From: Sedimentitalea arenosa
Lineage (GTDB): Bacteria; Pseudomonadota; Alphaproteobacteria; Rhodobacterales; Rhodobacteraceae
Assembly (NCBI RefSeq): GCF_016428585.1
Contig: NZ_JAELVR010000013.1
Location: 107,586-171,585, forward strand
DNA: 64,000 nucleotides
Direction of reading: 5' to 3'
Below are positions 38,446-48,239 of the stretch, in pieces. The notes beneath the pieces were generated by a model that was not told where the DNA came from, searched no databases, and was given only the letters and a program-made list of their open reading frames with translations. Position 1 is the first letter of the stretch. Each line of letters starts with the position of its first letter. The translations under genes and the position numbers were made by a program.

Positions 38446-39057
38446 ATGGATGTGGTGAAACTCTCCCGACGCAGCCTTTTGGCCGGGGTAGCCGCAAGCC
38501 TTTCGGGATGTGGCGCTCTGGCGTCTCTGAACGCGGCTTCGGCGACCTTGGACACATATGACCTGACACCCGTTCCAGGTTCCACCGCCGGCAGACGGAC
38601 CCGACGCACGCTTGTGGTGGCGCGTCCGTCGGGCCCGGCAGGCATCCTGACCGACCGCATCATGGTCAAGCCGACGCCATCGGCAATCACGTTCCTGCCT
38701 GACGCGCGCTGGCCGGACGAATTGCCGGCCGTGCTGCAATCGTTGCTGATCCGCTCGATTTCCGGGACCGGGCGTTTGGGCTATGTCGGGACTGCCGAGG
38801 GTGGACCTGTGCCGGATCTGGCCCTGCTGACCCGAATCGACGCATTTCAAGTAGAGATCGAAGGGGAGACGCTTGTCGCCCGGATGGCAATGCAACTGAC
38901 CCTTCTGCGTGACAACGATCAACGCGTGCTCGCCAACCGGTCCTTCACGACATCCGTCCCTTCGCCCGGTGATGCGCCGGCCGAAATCGTTGGGGCCTTC
39001 CAGGCTGGTCTGAACGTCCTTCTACCGCAGATGGCGGACTGGGTCGCGTCCGTCTGA
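38446..39057 (+). CDS. PqiC/ABC-auxiliary-type envelope lipoprotein
   Basis: A 203-aa lipoprotein. The leader (SRRSLLAGVAASLSGC) has both a twin-arginine pair and a lipobox Cys. The body resembles the ABC-type transport auxiliary component (PqiC/YmbA-like): YDLTPVPGS start, RPSGPAGILTDRIMV, WPDELPAVLQSLLIRS, and a late ALLTRIDAFQVEI. GGAGG lies eight bases before ATG 38446. It is the last gene of the MCE operon and is likely the outer-membrane-side partner of the MCE needle. Confidence 0.86.
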   Translation: MDVVKLSRRSLLAGVAASLSGCGALASLNAASATLDTYDLTPVPGSTAGRRTRRTLVVARPSGPAGILTDRIMVKPTPSAITFLPDARWPDELPAVLQSLLIRSISGTGRLGYVGTAEGGPVPDLALLTRIDAFQVEIEGETLVARMAMQLTLLRDNDQRVLANRSFTTSVPSPGDAPAEIVGAFQAGLNVLLPQMADWVASV

Positions 39058-40353
39058 ACGAGGTGGAGGTCCGTACCTCAGACACGGTCGCGACACCATT
39101 CTTTGAGCCACACCAAACGGACATGCCTCGACGCTAGCGTCGATTGCAACGCAGTCATCCACCGCCGGGTCGTATCCGGGCTCGCAACGCCATCCCGGCC
39201 CAGACACGCTTCTGTTAAGAGAGCAATTCTAGGGGACCGAGATCGCATCGATAGTCCAGGTCGAAAGATCGCAGGGACCCATTGTCGCGCGGGGTTATCG
39301 CTGCGCAGGTCTCATCTCCGACCGCGTCGTATCCACGACGGCAGGTCCAGCCCTGAGCACCTGACCAGCCCCCGCCAAGAGCGGGAAAGCGAGAGATGCG
39401 GCGACGCCGGCCGCGACAGCCCAGCCTGGTGCTCAAGCCCCTTCAGGGTGTGCCGATCCATCTTGCGCCTCCTCCTTCTTTTCACGGTTGCACCTGTGTC
39501 CTACCGTGCCATGTCTTGCCGACCCAACCGAAGCTAGCGCCGCAGCCCGGGCCGCGGAAGCTTCACGGAAATTGGTAGCGGGCAAACCTTCGGTCTCTGC
39601 CGCCTGACCCAGGAAAGTCTCCGGGATTATCGGACGCGCGGACTGGGTCACTGCGAGGACAGTGTCAGCAAATCCGAACGATTTCCCCATGCGTTGGTCG
39701 ACAAGGCCCAGAACAAATACGACCTGTCGTTTCCAGTTCTCATGATTGGCGCCTCGGGGTCGGGCCGATAATCGGTGCCACGCAAACCGGAAAGGCATCG
39801 GACCATGCGGCGCACGGTACCCGGAAGCTACCGCCGGACGAACAGCGCGTTCTCTGTCATATAGAGGAGCACTTCTGGACCAGCGACGCGGACGACGCCC
39901 GGACATCGGTGTCCTGGGAGCTACGGCTATTCTCGAGATGTCATTCTGAACGTTTCCAAGACGTTAGCCGCTTCGCCAAGCCCTCCGTCGGCAAATGCCA
40001 GTTTTCAAGGGCAAGTGCACGCCAACCTATCCAAACCGGATGGCATTTTCCGCATCTCAGAGATGCCTGCAATTGACGTCTTGTGCCTCCGCCAGACAAC
40101 GCGTCAAACCGCACTCAAACGACTTTATTTCTTTTGCAAGATCGCCAATTTCAGCCGTTTGATTGATCCAGATCAAGTCATCCCCGAATGATCAAGCTCA
40201 TCGTCCGATCTGATGGTCACGTCTGTGGACGACCCGCAGGTTGCGCCTGTGAAGCCGGGCTCCGCGTTCCTTCTCGGACGCGAACCGAATAGCGCGACTT
40301 GTTCGTTCAGGGATGTTGAAGGCCATTTCCAATTGCCTGGGGGAGCGACAACG
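39058..40353. other. 1.3-kb stretch without a convincing gene
   Basis: No frame here has coding-like composition or a recognised domain. A 10-base inverted pair (GAGGT/ACCTC, 39066-39079) follows the lipoprotein gene. A minus-strand frame at 39906-39433 contains the readable stretch ENWKRQVVFVLGLVDQRMG but no start or domain I can support; it may be a decayed gene. From about 39,960 to 40,200 the base composition turns more AT-rich and probably contains the sulfatase promoter. Confidence 0.45.
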
Positions 40354-42858
40354 ATGTCCGCACACAAGTTACCATTTCTGATCGCCACGGGGCTGCTTCT
40401 AGCTCTGCCGGCCTTGTCCCCCGCGTTCGCCCAGGCGCCCGCGGGCGCGCCGAATGCGACGACGACGATCGACGGACGGCAACTGCCCAATCCGCCGATG
40501 CCGTTCGGCGGCACGATCGAGAACGACGCACTCAGCTCAACACCTTGGTGGGCACCGCAGATCGCCCCGCCCGAAGACGCTCCGAACATCCTTCTCATCA
40601 TCACCGACGATTCGGGCTTCGCCGTCCCCAGCACCTTCGGTGGCGTCATCCCGACCGACACGATGGACGCGCTCGCGGCCGAGGGCCTGAGCTATACAAG
40701 CATCCATTCGACGGCGCTGTGTTCGCCGACCCGCGCGGCGCTGATCACCGGACGCAACCATCATTCGGCAGGCTTTGGCGTGATCGCCGAACAGTCGACC
40801 GGCTTCCCCGGCTACAACAGCATCATCGCGGAGGACAAGGCAACCATCGGGCGGATCCTGCTCGACAACGGCTATGCCACGTCCTGGTTCGGCAAGGACC
40901 ACAACACGCCCGCCTTCCAGGCCAGCCAGGCCGGCCCGTTCGACCAATGGCCGACCGGCATGGGCTTTGAGTATTTCTACGGCTTCGTCGGTGGCGACGC
41001 CAACCAGTGGCAACCCAACCTGTTCCGCAACACCACCCAGATCTATCCGTTCGACGAGACCGATGCGGAATGGAACCTGGTCACGGCGATGGCCGATGAC
41101 GCGATCGCGCACATCACGAACCTGCACCAGATCGCCCCTGACAAACCGTTCTTCGTGAAATACGCACCGGGCGCGACCCACGCTCCGCACCACCCCACGA
41201 AGGAATGGGTGGAAAAGATCGAGGCGATGAACCTCTTTGACGACGGGTACGAAGCACTCCGGCAAACGATCTTCGAGAACCAGAAGAAGCTGGGTCTTGT
41301 TCCAGAGGATGCGACGATGACCCCCTGGCCGGCGGAAATGCTCAAGCCGTGGGACAAGTTGACCGATATCGAGAAGAAGTTGTTCATACGGCAGGTCGAG
41401 GTTTTCGCCGCCTATGCCGCCTATTCCGATCACGAGATCGGACGGGTGATCAAGGCCATCGAGGACATCGGCGAGATCGACAACACTCTGATCATCTACA
41501 TCAACGGCGACAACGGAACGAGCGCCGAGGGCGGCCCCCTCGGGACGCCGAACGAGGTCGCTTTCTTCAACGGCCTGAACGAGATCCCGGCCGAGACCCA
41601 GATGAAGTGGTACGATGTCTGGGGCACCGAAGAGACCTACAACCACATGTCCGCCGGCTGGTCCTGGGCGTTTGACACACCTTTCGACTGGTTCAAGCAG
41701 AACGCCTCCCGCCTGGGCGGCATCCGGCAGAACATGGTCGTATCCTGGCCCGCGAAGATCACCGACAAGGGCGGGCGCCGCGACCAGTTCATGCATGTGA
41801 TCGACGTGGTGCCGACGATCCTCGAAATCACCGGGATCCAGGCCCCGCTGGAAGTGGACGGCGTGTTGCAATCGCCGATCGAGGGAACGAGTTTCGCCTA
41901 CACCTTCGACAAGGCGAATGCCGATGCGCCGAGCCGGCACACCACCCAGTATTTCGAGATGATGGGCCAGTGGGCGCTCTATCACGAGGGCTGGCTGCTG
42001 AGCACCAAGGTCAATCGCGCGCCATGGGAGGCCTTCGGGCCGGCGAACGCGGACCCTCTGAACAACCAGGTGTTCCAGCTTTATGACCTGACGAAGGACA
42101 TGAACCAGACCAACGACATCGCCGCGGACAACCCTGAAAAGGTCAAGGAGCTTCGGGCGCTCTTCCTCGAGGAAGCCAAGAAGTATCAGGTCCTTCCGCT
42201 CGATGCCTCGGTCGCGGCCCGCATCGTCGCGCCGCGTCCCAACATCACGGCTGGCCGGACGGAGTTCGTCTATACGAGACCGATGATCGGCCTGCCGCAG
42301 GGCGACTCTCCGTTGCTGCTCAACACCTCCTATACGATCACGGCAGAAATCGACGTGCCCGAAGGCACACCGGCACAAGGCATGATCCTTACCTCTGGCG
42401 GGCGGTTCGGCGGCTATGGCTTCTACCTCAAGGATGGAAAGCCCGTGTTCCTGTGGAACATGGTTGATCTGAACCGGATCAAGTGGGAGGGAACCGAAGC
42501 CCTGAGCCCGGGCAAACATGTCGTCGAGTTCGACTTCAAATATGACGGGATGGGCGCGGGAACGCTCGCCTACAACGACTTCGGCGGGGTCGGAAAAGGC
42601 GGCACCGGAACCCTGCGGGTCGACGGCAAGGACGTCCAGACACAGCAGATGAAACAGACGCTGCCGATGATCCTGCAGTGGGACGAAAGCTTCGACATCG
42701 GGTCCGACACGCTGACCGGCGTGAACGACGCCGACTACAAGCCGCCGTTCCCGCTGACGGCGACGCTCGAGAAGCTGACGATCAAGGTGGACCGTCCCGA
42801 ACTGAGCGAGGCCGACAAGGCCAAGCTCCAGGCGGCGATGAAGGCAGCGAGCGACTAA
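40354..42858 (+). CDS. Exported type I arylsulfatase
   Basis: An 834-aa sulfatase with signal peptide (ending AFAQA). The start ATG 40354 follows GGGGGAG at 9-bp spacing. The formylglycine signature is CSPTRAALITGR with Cys123 as the residue to be converted; metal ligands are in NILLIITDDSGF. The C-terminal 170 residues form a beta-sandwich extension seen in large arylsulfatases. It hydrolyses organic sulfate esters in the periplasm. No formylglycine-generating enzyme or sulfate gene is adjacent. A nearby phosphate transporter runs the other way. Confidence 0.93.
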   Translation: MSAHKLPFLIATGLLLALPALSPAFAQAPAGAPNATTTIDGRQLPNPPMPFGGTIENDALSSTPWWAPQIAPPEDAPNILLIITDDSGFAVPSTFGGVIPTDTMDALAAEGLSYTSIHSTALCSPTRAALITGRNHHSAGFGVIAEQSTGFPGYNSIIAEDKATIGRILLDNGYATSWFGKDHNTPAFQASQAGPFDQWPTGMGFEYFYGFVGGDANQWQPNLFRNTTQIYPFDETDAEWNLVTAMADDAIAHITNLHQIAPDKPFFVKYAPGATHAPHHPTKEWVEKIEAMNLFDDGYEALRQTIFENQKKLGLVPEDATMTPWPAEMLKPWDKLTDIEKKLFIRQVEVFAAYAAYSDHEIGRVIKAIEDIGEIDNTLIIYINGDNGTSAEGGPLGTPNEVAFFNGLNEIPAETQMKWYDVWGTEETYNHMSAGWSWAFDTPFDWFKQNASRLGGIRQNMVVSWPAKITDKGGRRDQFMHVIDVVPTILEITGIQAPLEVDGVLQSPIEGTSFAYTFDKANADAPSRHTTQYFEMMGQWALYHEGWLLSTKVNRAPWEAFGPANADPLNNQVFQLYDLTKDMNQTNDIAADNPEKVKELRALFLEEAKKYQVLPLDASVAARIVAPRPNITAGRTEFVYTRPMIGLPQGDSPLLLNTSYTITAEIDVPEGTPAQGMILTSGGRFGGYGFYLKDGKPVFLWNMVDLNRIKWEGTEALSPGKHVVEFDFKYDGMGAGTLAYNDFGGVGKGGTGTLRVDGKDVQTQQMKQTLPMILQWDESFDIGSDTLTGVNDADYKPPFPLTATLEKLTIKVDRPELSEADKAKLQAAMKAASD

Positions 42859-43242
42859 CGCGTTCGACTGACAGCCTGTCGCCAATGGTCTGGAAGGGAG
42901 ACGCCCTCGTGGCATCTCCCTTTCTTGCTTGCCACCGTGCGCAGGCTTCTGCCGTGTTCGCGGGACGAAAACCGGCCAAGTCCCGACAACGACATTGACC
43001 GCAGACAAAGGCGTGTAACATGGTCATCGCGGCCCAAACTTCCTGCGTCAAACAACGAACTTGAGGCAGAGAAAGCGTTCCTGACCTTTAGACCCGCGCA
43101 AGTCTTGCGGGATTGTTCTAAGTAGTGAGCACCGGATCCGCGGTGGGAAAATCAGTTTCACAACCGCGGACCCGATGAAACGCGACACAATCCGTCAAAC
43201 GCCAAGCCTGCACGACCGCCCTGCCCGCGAACGATGTCGGCT
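42859..43242. other. Intergenic region between sulfatase and phosphate transporter (convergent)
   Basis: This 384-bp stretch contains the terminator described at 42894-42925 and nothing else that I can recognise. Short frames here have no domain or start site. Confidence 0.5.
42894..42925 (+). terminator. Terminator-like hairpin after sulfatase
   Basis: A 12-bp stem with one mismatch (AAGGGAGACGCC / GGCATCTCCCTT) and a 5-nt loop lies 35 bp after the sulfatase stop. The right arm ends in TTTCTT. Good support for plus-strand termination, possibly bidirectional since the left arm begins with AA. Confidence 0.6.
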
Positions 43243-44667
43243 TCAGGCAAAAATCCCGTGCGATACGAGCCCCAGAACGAATGACAAGAGCACCGTTCCG
43301 GGCAAGGTCGTGACCCATGTGATCAGGATCCGCCGGATCATCACCCACTGGATCCGGTCCCCGGCCGATTGCACGGATCCGGCCACGCCGGCGGTCAGAA
43401 CATGCGTGGTCGAGACCGGAACGCCGCCCCCATCCGCAGCCGCGATGGCCGCGATCGCTGCCATCTGGGTCGACAGGCCCTGCGCCGGGCTCATCGGCTT
43501 GTCGCCCATCTTTTCGCCCAAGGTCCTGGTGATCCTTCGATAGCCGATCATGGTCCCCGTGCCCAATGCCACGGCCGACACCACGATCAGCCAGAAGGGA
43601 ACATCCTCTATCAGACGTGTGGTCTCCCGGTGGGCGTGCCTGAGCTTGCGGCGCTCCTCCCCGTCAAAGACGTCGAGTTTCCGGGACGAGTCGATGACCC
43701 TTCCCAAGGCCTCGTGAACGTCCAGGATTTCCTTTCGAAACCGGATTTTCTCTTCGGCGCTGATCGGCCGTTCCTGCCAGTCCCGGTGTGCCACGTCTTT
43801 CAGATGTTCGATCTCGCGCAGGAAAACCGCGGCGTTGGGAAGTCTCGGATCATTGGCATGGGCGGCAACGCTGTCCTCGATCTCCTCGATCACTTCGAGT
43901 GTCAGTCGATAGCTGGCCTGGTCCTTCACCGGATCGACCGCATACAGGCCCGGTGCCAGCCCCATCAATGTCATCAGCATCAGCCCGATGGACTTCTGTC
44001 CGTCATTGGAGCCATGCAGGAAGGAGACCCCGATCAGCCCTCCGATCAGCGGAGCGCGGATGGTGCCCGGCGGCACGACGCCTGTTTGGTGTGGTTCGAA
44101 CATGCGCGTGTCGCGCGACCAGCGTTTGACGCCCTTGTAGAGGAGCCAGGCCAAGGCGAACCCGAAGATTGGCGAGATCAGCAGCGTGACGAGAATTTTC
44201 TCGCTCTGCGGCCAATTCATCGCCTCGATCATCGACGTGCCGGTCAGGGCCGCATGCGCCATCGAGACGCCAATGACCGAGCCGATATAGGTGTGAGTCG
44301 TGGAGTTCGGGATACCGAACCACCAGGTGGTGAGGTTCCAGGCGATCGCCGAGAGGACCAGCGCCAGCATCAGCGCAGCCTCGTTCGGAGTGTTGATACC
44401 GGCGACCATTTCCTTGGGCAACAGAAAGACAAGGCCGAAAGCCACAGCGGTGCCACCGAGCAGAACACCCAGAAAATTCAGGAAGGCCGACAGCCACACA
44501 GCCTGTGCTGGGCGCATGGCGTTCGAGTAAATGACGGTGGCGACCGCGTTCGCGGTGTCGTGAAAACCGTTCACCGCCTCCTGCAGGACGATCAGTGCAA
44601 ACACGACCAGCAGCGTGACGGTCGCCACATTCGGCAAATTGCTGAGAATTTCCTCGGTGGCCGTCAT
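43243..44667 (-). CDS. Pit-family inorganic phosphate transporter with central cytoplasmic insert
   Basis: A 474-aa membrane transporter. The PiT signature is EAVNGFHDTANAVATVIYSNAM (start) and GIPNSTTHTYIGSVIGV; the mirrored C-terminal repeat has GGGVPVSTTHVLTAGVAGS. Between the two halves (about residues 240-370) lies a 130-residue hydrophilic helical insert. It imports phosphate, coupled to protons or sodium. It stands alone. Confidence 0.92.
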   Translation of the reverse strand: MTATEEILSNLPNVATVTLLVVFALIVLQEAVNGFHDTANAVATVIYSNAMRPAQAVWLSAFLNFLGVLLGGTAVAFGLVFLLPKEMVAGINTPNEAALMLALVLSAIAWNLTTWWFGIPNSTTHTYIGSVIGVSMAHAALTGTSMIEAMNWPQSEKILVTLLISPIFGFALAWLLYKGVKRWSRDTRMFEPHQTGVVPPGTIRAPLIGGLIGVSFLHGSNDGQKSIGLMLMTLMGLAPGLYAVDPVKDQASYRLTLEVIEEIEDSVAAHANDPRLPNAAVFLREIEHLKDVAHRDWQERPISAEEKIRFRKEILDVHEALGRVIDSSRKLDVFDGEERRKLRHAHRETTRLIEDVPFWLIVVSAVALGTGTMIGYRRITRTLGEKMGDKPMSPAQGLSTQMAAIAAIAAADGGGVPVSTTHVLTAGVAGSVQSAGDRIQWVMIRRILITWVTTLPGTVLLSFVLGLVSHGIFA

Positions 44668-44853
44668 CCGTTACTCCTGATCGTGGCCGAGCGCTTGTTC
44701 CGTACGCCTGCGATCATCGCCACCCTTCTTCCCGGGCATTGGTTGCCGATCAGCGCATCAAAGTCCACACGTCTGACACGCCGGCAGGCCGATGCGCGCG
44801 GTGCGATTGGCTGGGAGCGGATCGGGACAAGGCGAGCCTCCGCAAGGAAGTTT

Positions 44854-45927
44854 TCAGAACCGTTTCTGGATCGTTGCAACCACCCGTTCGCTGCCGCCGT
44901 TCTTGTTCCACTCGGCCTGAAGGGCGACCCCGTTCCTGAAATTGACGTTGAACCCCAGAACCCCGGACAGCTTGTCGGTGTTTTCGATACTGGCTTCGTA
45001 GTTGACGTTGATGCTGTCACCATTGGGAAAGAAGTTGCCCATCTGGGTTCGCCCCGACACCCGCGTTTCGATGTCCAGATAAGACACGCCGAAGTAGGGT
45101 GAAAACATGTGCCCACCGCCGAACACGAAGCGACGACCGAACCTTGCGCCGGCTGTCAACGACTTGATGTCGCTGGATTTCTCGCCCCGCGTCACCGTGA
45201 AAGCGGCGGTTGCGGTTCCAAACCAGCGACCACTGGCATAAACGCCCGTCGTCCCGAAGCTGAAACTTTGACGATTCACGCGCGTGACGAATGGCAGAAC
45301 GACCGTCCCCGACAGGTTGTTGCCGACACAGATCGGAGGGCGCAGCGGTATCGGGTTTTCGACGCAAACCTCGCCGATATCTTCGAGGTTCACGTTCACC
45401 GTCAGGTCGACATCGCCCCGCACGCGCCCCACGCTGGCAAACACGTTGAGAAATGGCAGCACCCAGAGATCCAGTTTGACCTGCTCGCTGGTTGTCGTGC
45501 TCGCGGACAGGGCGTCCACGAACGGTATATCGATCAACGGCCTATCACTTGGTGGAAAGACGTTCCGTCCGAGCGCCACGGAGACGCTTTCGATGGTCTG
45601 GTTCTGCTGGTTGTGAACGCCGATCACTGACAGACCCCATGGAAGCGGCAAACCAAAGCCGCGCTCGATGGCCTCCTGCCCGCCGATCGGAAACTTCCGG
45701 TCGTAAACGACCGGTTCGGACGGGGGTTCGGGTTTCTCGGGATCACGAAGCAGAAGCTCGTCGGGAAATCTCAGGATCACGCCGATCTGTGGAATAATTC
45801 CGGGCGCAACTTCAGGGCGCGGCTCACTTTGCTCAGCGCGATCTGCCGCGACTGGCCCGGCGAGCGCGGCGCAAACGATGCCGGCAATCCACGGAAACGT
45901 CTGTCGAAATGCGTGTTTCACGGTCAT
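44854..45927 (-). CDS. Predicted outer-membrane beta-barrel protein, function unknown
   Basis: A 357-aa protein with signal peptide (IAGIVCAALAGPVAAD). The mature part has a proline-rich lead (DPEKPEPPSEP) and then alternating strands, including LDLWVLPFLNVFASVGRVRGD, FSFGTTGVYASGRWF and the closing VVATIQKRF, a C-terminal Phe expected of outer-membrane barrels. I do not recognise a specific family. Two cysteines (VCVENP, PICVGN) could form a disulfide. It is divergent from the AI-2E family exporter. Confidence 0.65.
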   Translation of the reverse strand: MTVKHAFRQTFPWIAGIVCAALAGPVAADRAEQSEPRPEVAPGIIPQIGVILRFPDELLLRDPEKPEPPSEPVVYDRKFPIGGQEAIERGFGLPLPWGLSVIGVHNQQNQTIESVSVALGRNVFPPSDRPLIDIPFVDALSASTTTSEQVKLDLWVLPFLNVFASVGRVRGDVDLTVNVNLEDIGEVCVENPIPLRPPICVGNNLSGTVVLPFVTRVNRQSFSFGTTGVYASGRWFGTATAAFTVTRGEKSSDIKSLTAGARFGRRFVFGGGHMFSPYFGVSYLDIETRVSGRTQMGNFFPNGDSINVNYEASIENTDKLSGVLGFNVNFRNGVALQAEWNKNGGSERVVATIQKRF

Positions 45928-46230
45928 ACGATGGCACCGGTTGATGTGATGTGAAGCTTCTATCCGCGACGCGTGGTTCCTCCAGCGGAGTGTCGACGAA
46001 CAGACATGGAATGCAACCCCAAGTCATGGCTGACTTTCCAACGCAGACGCGTGAGGCGGATCGCGCTGTTCTGAAGCGTTCGACATAATCGGACCGCTCC
46101 CAGAGGCGACGCATCATACGGACGCTTTGGACCCAGTCCGAGACATGTGAGCCACTTTCCATGATGGCTTGTAACCAACGGCTTCGACGCTACTAATGTG
46201 TTGGACGCGCAAGAGAACCGATGCTGCCGA
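45928..46230. other. Divergent intergenic region
   Basis: About 300 bp between the barrel gene start and the exporter start. It should hold both promoters; I see no clear operator. Confidence 0.5.
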
Positions 46231-47313
46231 ATGACACATGAAGACCAGAACAGAAGATCGCTTCCGACATGGTTTTTTGCTCTGGGGACGCTGGCGCTTT
46301 CAATCGGTTTCTTGTGGTTCGCCAGTGATTTCCTGATACCGCTCACTATCGCAGGCCTGCTTTTCATCCTCTCGTCCGCGCTCGTGGACAAGATCCAGAG
46401 CACAAAAATTCTCGGATGGTCGCCGCCTGCCTTTCTGGCTCAAATCCTGGGCACAGCCTTGATCATCGGAACGGTTCTCGTTCTCGGCTCGATCGTGTCG
46501 TCGTCAGCCGACGAAATCCAGAACGCCCTGCCGATGTATCGAGAGCGCTTGCAAGACCTGTTGGAAAAACTGGAAAGCCTGATGGGGGCCAGAGTTCTGG
46601 ATGCCGGCCGCAACGCGGTCCAGAACGTCGACCTTGGGGCCTGGATCGCGGCCATCGCGGGTCAATTCGGCGGCGCCCTTTCAATGCTCATCCTGGTGAC
46701 GCTGTACCTGGTGTTCCTGGGGTCCGAACGGGCCGCCTGGGTCGAGAAGATGCCCCGGCTGTTCACGACGGATGAGGGAGCGCAGCGCGCCCGAAAGGTC
46801 CTGCAGAGGATTTCGCTCGGCGTGAAACAATACATGTGGGTCAACGCGGTGACGAGCGCCATGAGCGGTGTGGTCGCGTTCGCGATATTCACCTGGGTTG
46901 ATCTCGACTTCGCATCGCTTCTGGCTCTGATCGTGTTCCTGGCCGGGTTCATTCCGAACATCGGGGCGTTCATTGGGATCGCGCTGCCGTCTTTGCTCGC
47001 CCTGATCCAGTTCGATAGCCTGACGCCCTTCCTCATCGTTCTGTTTGGCTATGGCGCCGCGGATCAGTTCATCTCCAACGTGGTGCAGCCGTCCATGCAG
47101 GGACGATCACTCAACCTCAGCACCTTCATGGTGATGGTTTCCTTGACCTTCTGGGCGACCCTCTGGGGCGGTATTGGAGCGTTTCTGGCGATCCCGATGA
47201 TGGTCGTGACAATGGTCATTTGCGCCGAAATTCCCGCCATTCGCTGGATTGCAGTGTTGCTGTCCCGCGACGGGCGGTTGCCCGGCGAACAGACATCCGA
47301 TGACCATGAATGA
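46231..47313 (+). CDS. AI-2E/PerM-family membrane exporter
   Basis: A 360-aa protein with seven to eight hydrophobic helices. Family marks include the early pair of helices, a helical periplasmic segment (about 75-140), the FLAGFIPNIGAFIGI motif and NVVQPSMQGRSLNLSTF. Members are called AI-2 exporters, but many serve other substrates or act as Na+/H+ antiporters. Start: ATG 46231, or GTG 46198 adding eleven residues; the ribosome site does not decide clearly. Confidence 0.85.
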   Translation: MTHEDQNRRSLPTWFFALGTLALSIGFLWFASDFLIPLTIAGLLFILSSALVDKIQSTKILGWSPPAFLAQILGTALIIGTVLVLGSIVSSSADEIQNALPMYRERLQDLLEKLESLMGARVLDAGRNAVQNVDLGAWIAAIAGQFGGALSMLILVTLYLVFLGSERAAWVEKMPRLFTTDEGAQRARKVLQRISLGVKQYMWVNAVTSAMSGVVAFAIFTWVDLDFASLLALIVFLAGFIPNIGAFIGIALPSLLALIQFDSLTPFLIVLFGYGAADQFISNVVQPSMQGRSLNLSTFMVMVSLTFWATLWGGIGAFLAIPMMVVTMVICAEIPAIRWIAVLLSRDGRLPGEQTSDDHE

Positions 47314-47438
47314 ATAGTGATGCAAACTGGAGTTCGATAAGTTCGATCCTATTGTCCAGATGAAGGTTTGTGGGGTCGGATATGAGAGAACCGACGGACG
47401 TGCTGCCTTGCTGGGAAACCAACTGGAGGATTTTTCTC

Positions 47439-48170
47439 ATGGAATTGACCCGAAGCAGAATTTCCGCGCGCTCCCCTGTGTTGGACAGGCGGCGGCAGAA
47501 ACTAAGGGGCTGTGCGCTGGCCGGTCTCATGCTCGCACCTTGCGGCATGCAGGCTCAGGAGAAGGCCCCCGAAGACCCGACAAAGATCGCAACGAAGCTG
47601 GGCATCGGATACACCGATGAGGTTGCAATATCCGGTTCGCTGGCCTTTGGCCCGGTGACAAAGGTCAACGCCCGGATCAGCGAAAACGGACACTGGACCC
47701 TTGGCGCATCCTACCTGTTTCCGTTCGCCATCGTGACCTTCTCTGCCGCGAAAACCGAGTTTGACGACGACTCCGTACAAACCCGCTATTCCATTGGAGG
47801 CTTCGTTCCATTGACGCAAATGGGGGTGCAGACCGGCAAATGGCATTTGTTCGTGCCTTTCGGCTATTCGCATACCGAGTCCGAAAAATCCGGGTACGAC
47901 CTGATCCTGAATGATACGATCGTGTTGGAGCAGAGCAGCCAGAGCGGCTATGTCGGCGTTTTCGGGTTCCGGCCGCTCAGCGAGACGCTGACACTCATGG
48001 GCAGCGGCGTCGTGTCCCGGGGAGGCGACGACTTTTCGGGCATGGCGATCTCCGGCGGTCTGTCCTACCACCTGACCGCCAAGGACACGGTCGCGGTGTT
48101 CGCCAACTACGTCGACAACAGCTTCGGCGAAAAGCGCCGACTGGGCATCTCCTATCGGCACGAGTTCTAG
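47439..48170 (+). CDS. Predicted small outer-membrane barrel protein, function unknown
   Basis: A 243-aa exported protein. A GGAGG site lies ten bases before ATG 47439, and the leader runs to the CGMQAQEK cut. The body alternates short strands (ISGSLAFGPVTKVNARI, WTLGASYLFPFAIVTF, DTVAVFANYV) and ends SYRHEF with a C-terminal Phe. A small (about ten-strand) barrel is likely. I recognise no family. It is 125 bp after the AI-2E family gene on the same strand and could share its transcript. Confidence 0.65.
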   Translation: MELTRSRISARSPVLDRRRQKLRGCALAGLMLAPCGMQAQEKAPEDPTKIATKLGIGYTDEVAISGSLAFGPVTKVNARISENGHWTLGASYLFPFAIVTFSAAKTEFDDDSVQTRYSIGGFVPLTQMGVQTGKWHLFVPFGYSHTESEKSGYDLILNDTIVLEQSSQSGYVGVFGFRPLSETLTLMGSGVVSRGGDDFSGMAISGGLSYHLTAKDTVAVFANYVDNSFGEKRRLGISYRHEF

Positions 48171-48239
48171 GGTCTGGACCCGTAGTCTACAGATCCCGGC
48201 TTTGGCACACGCTACGTCGGACGGAAATACACTTTGAGT

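Noticed and set aside
39433..39906. 157-codon minus-strand frame in the 1.3-kb gap
   Set aside because: No ribosome site or domain; composition differs from neighbouring genes. Kept only as a note that it may be a decayed gene.
40537..43008. Long open frame antisense to the sulfatase
   Set aside because: The sense gene has the sulfatase signature and signal peptide; the antisense translation has no domain and arises from GC bias.
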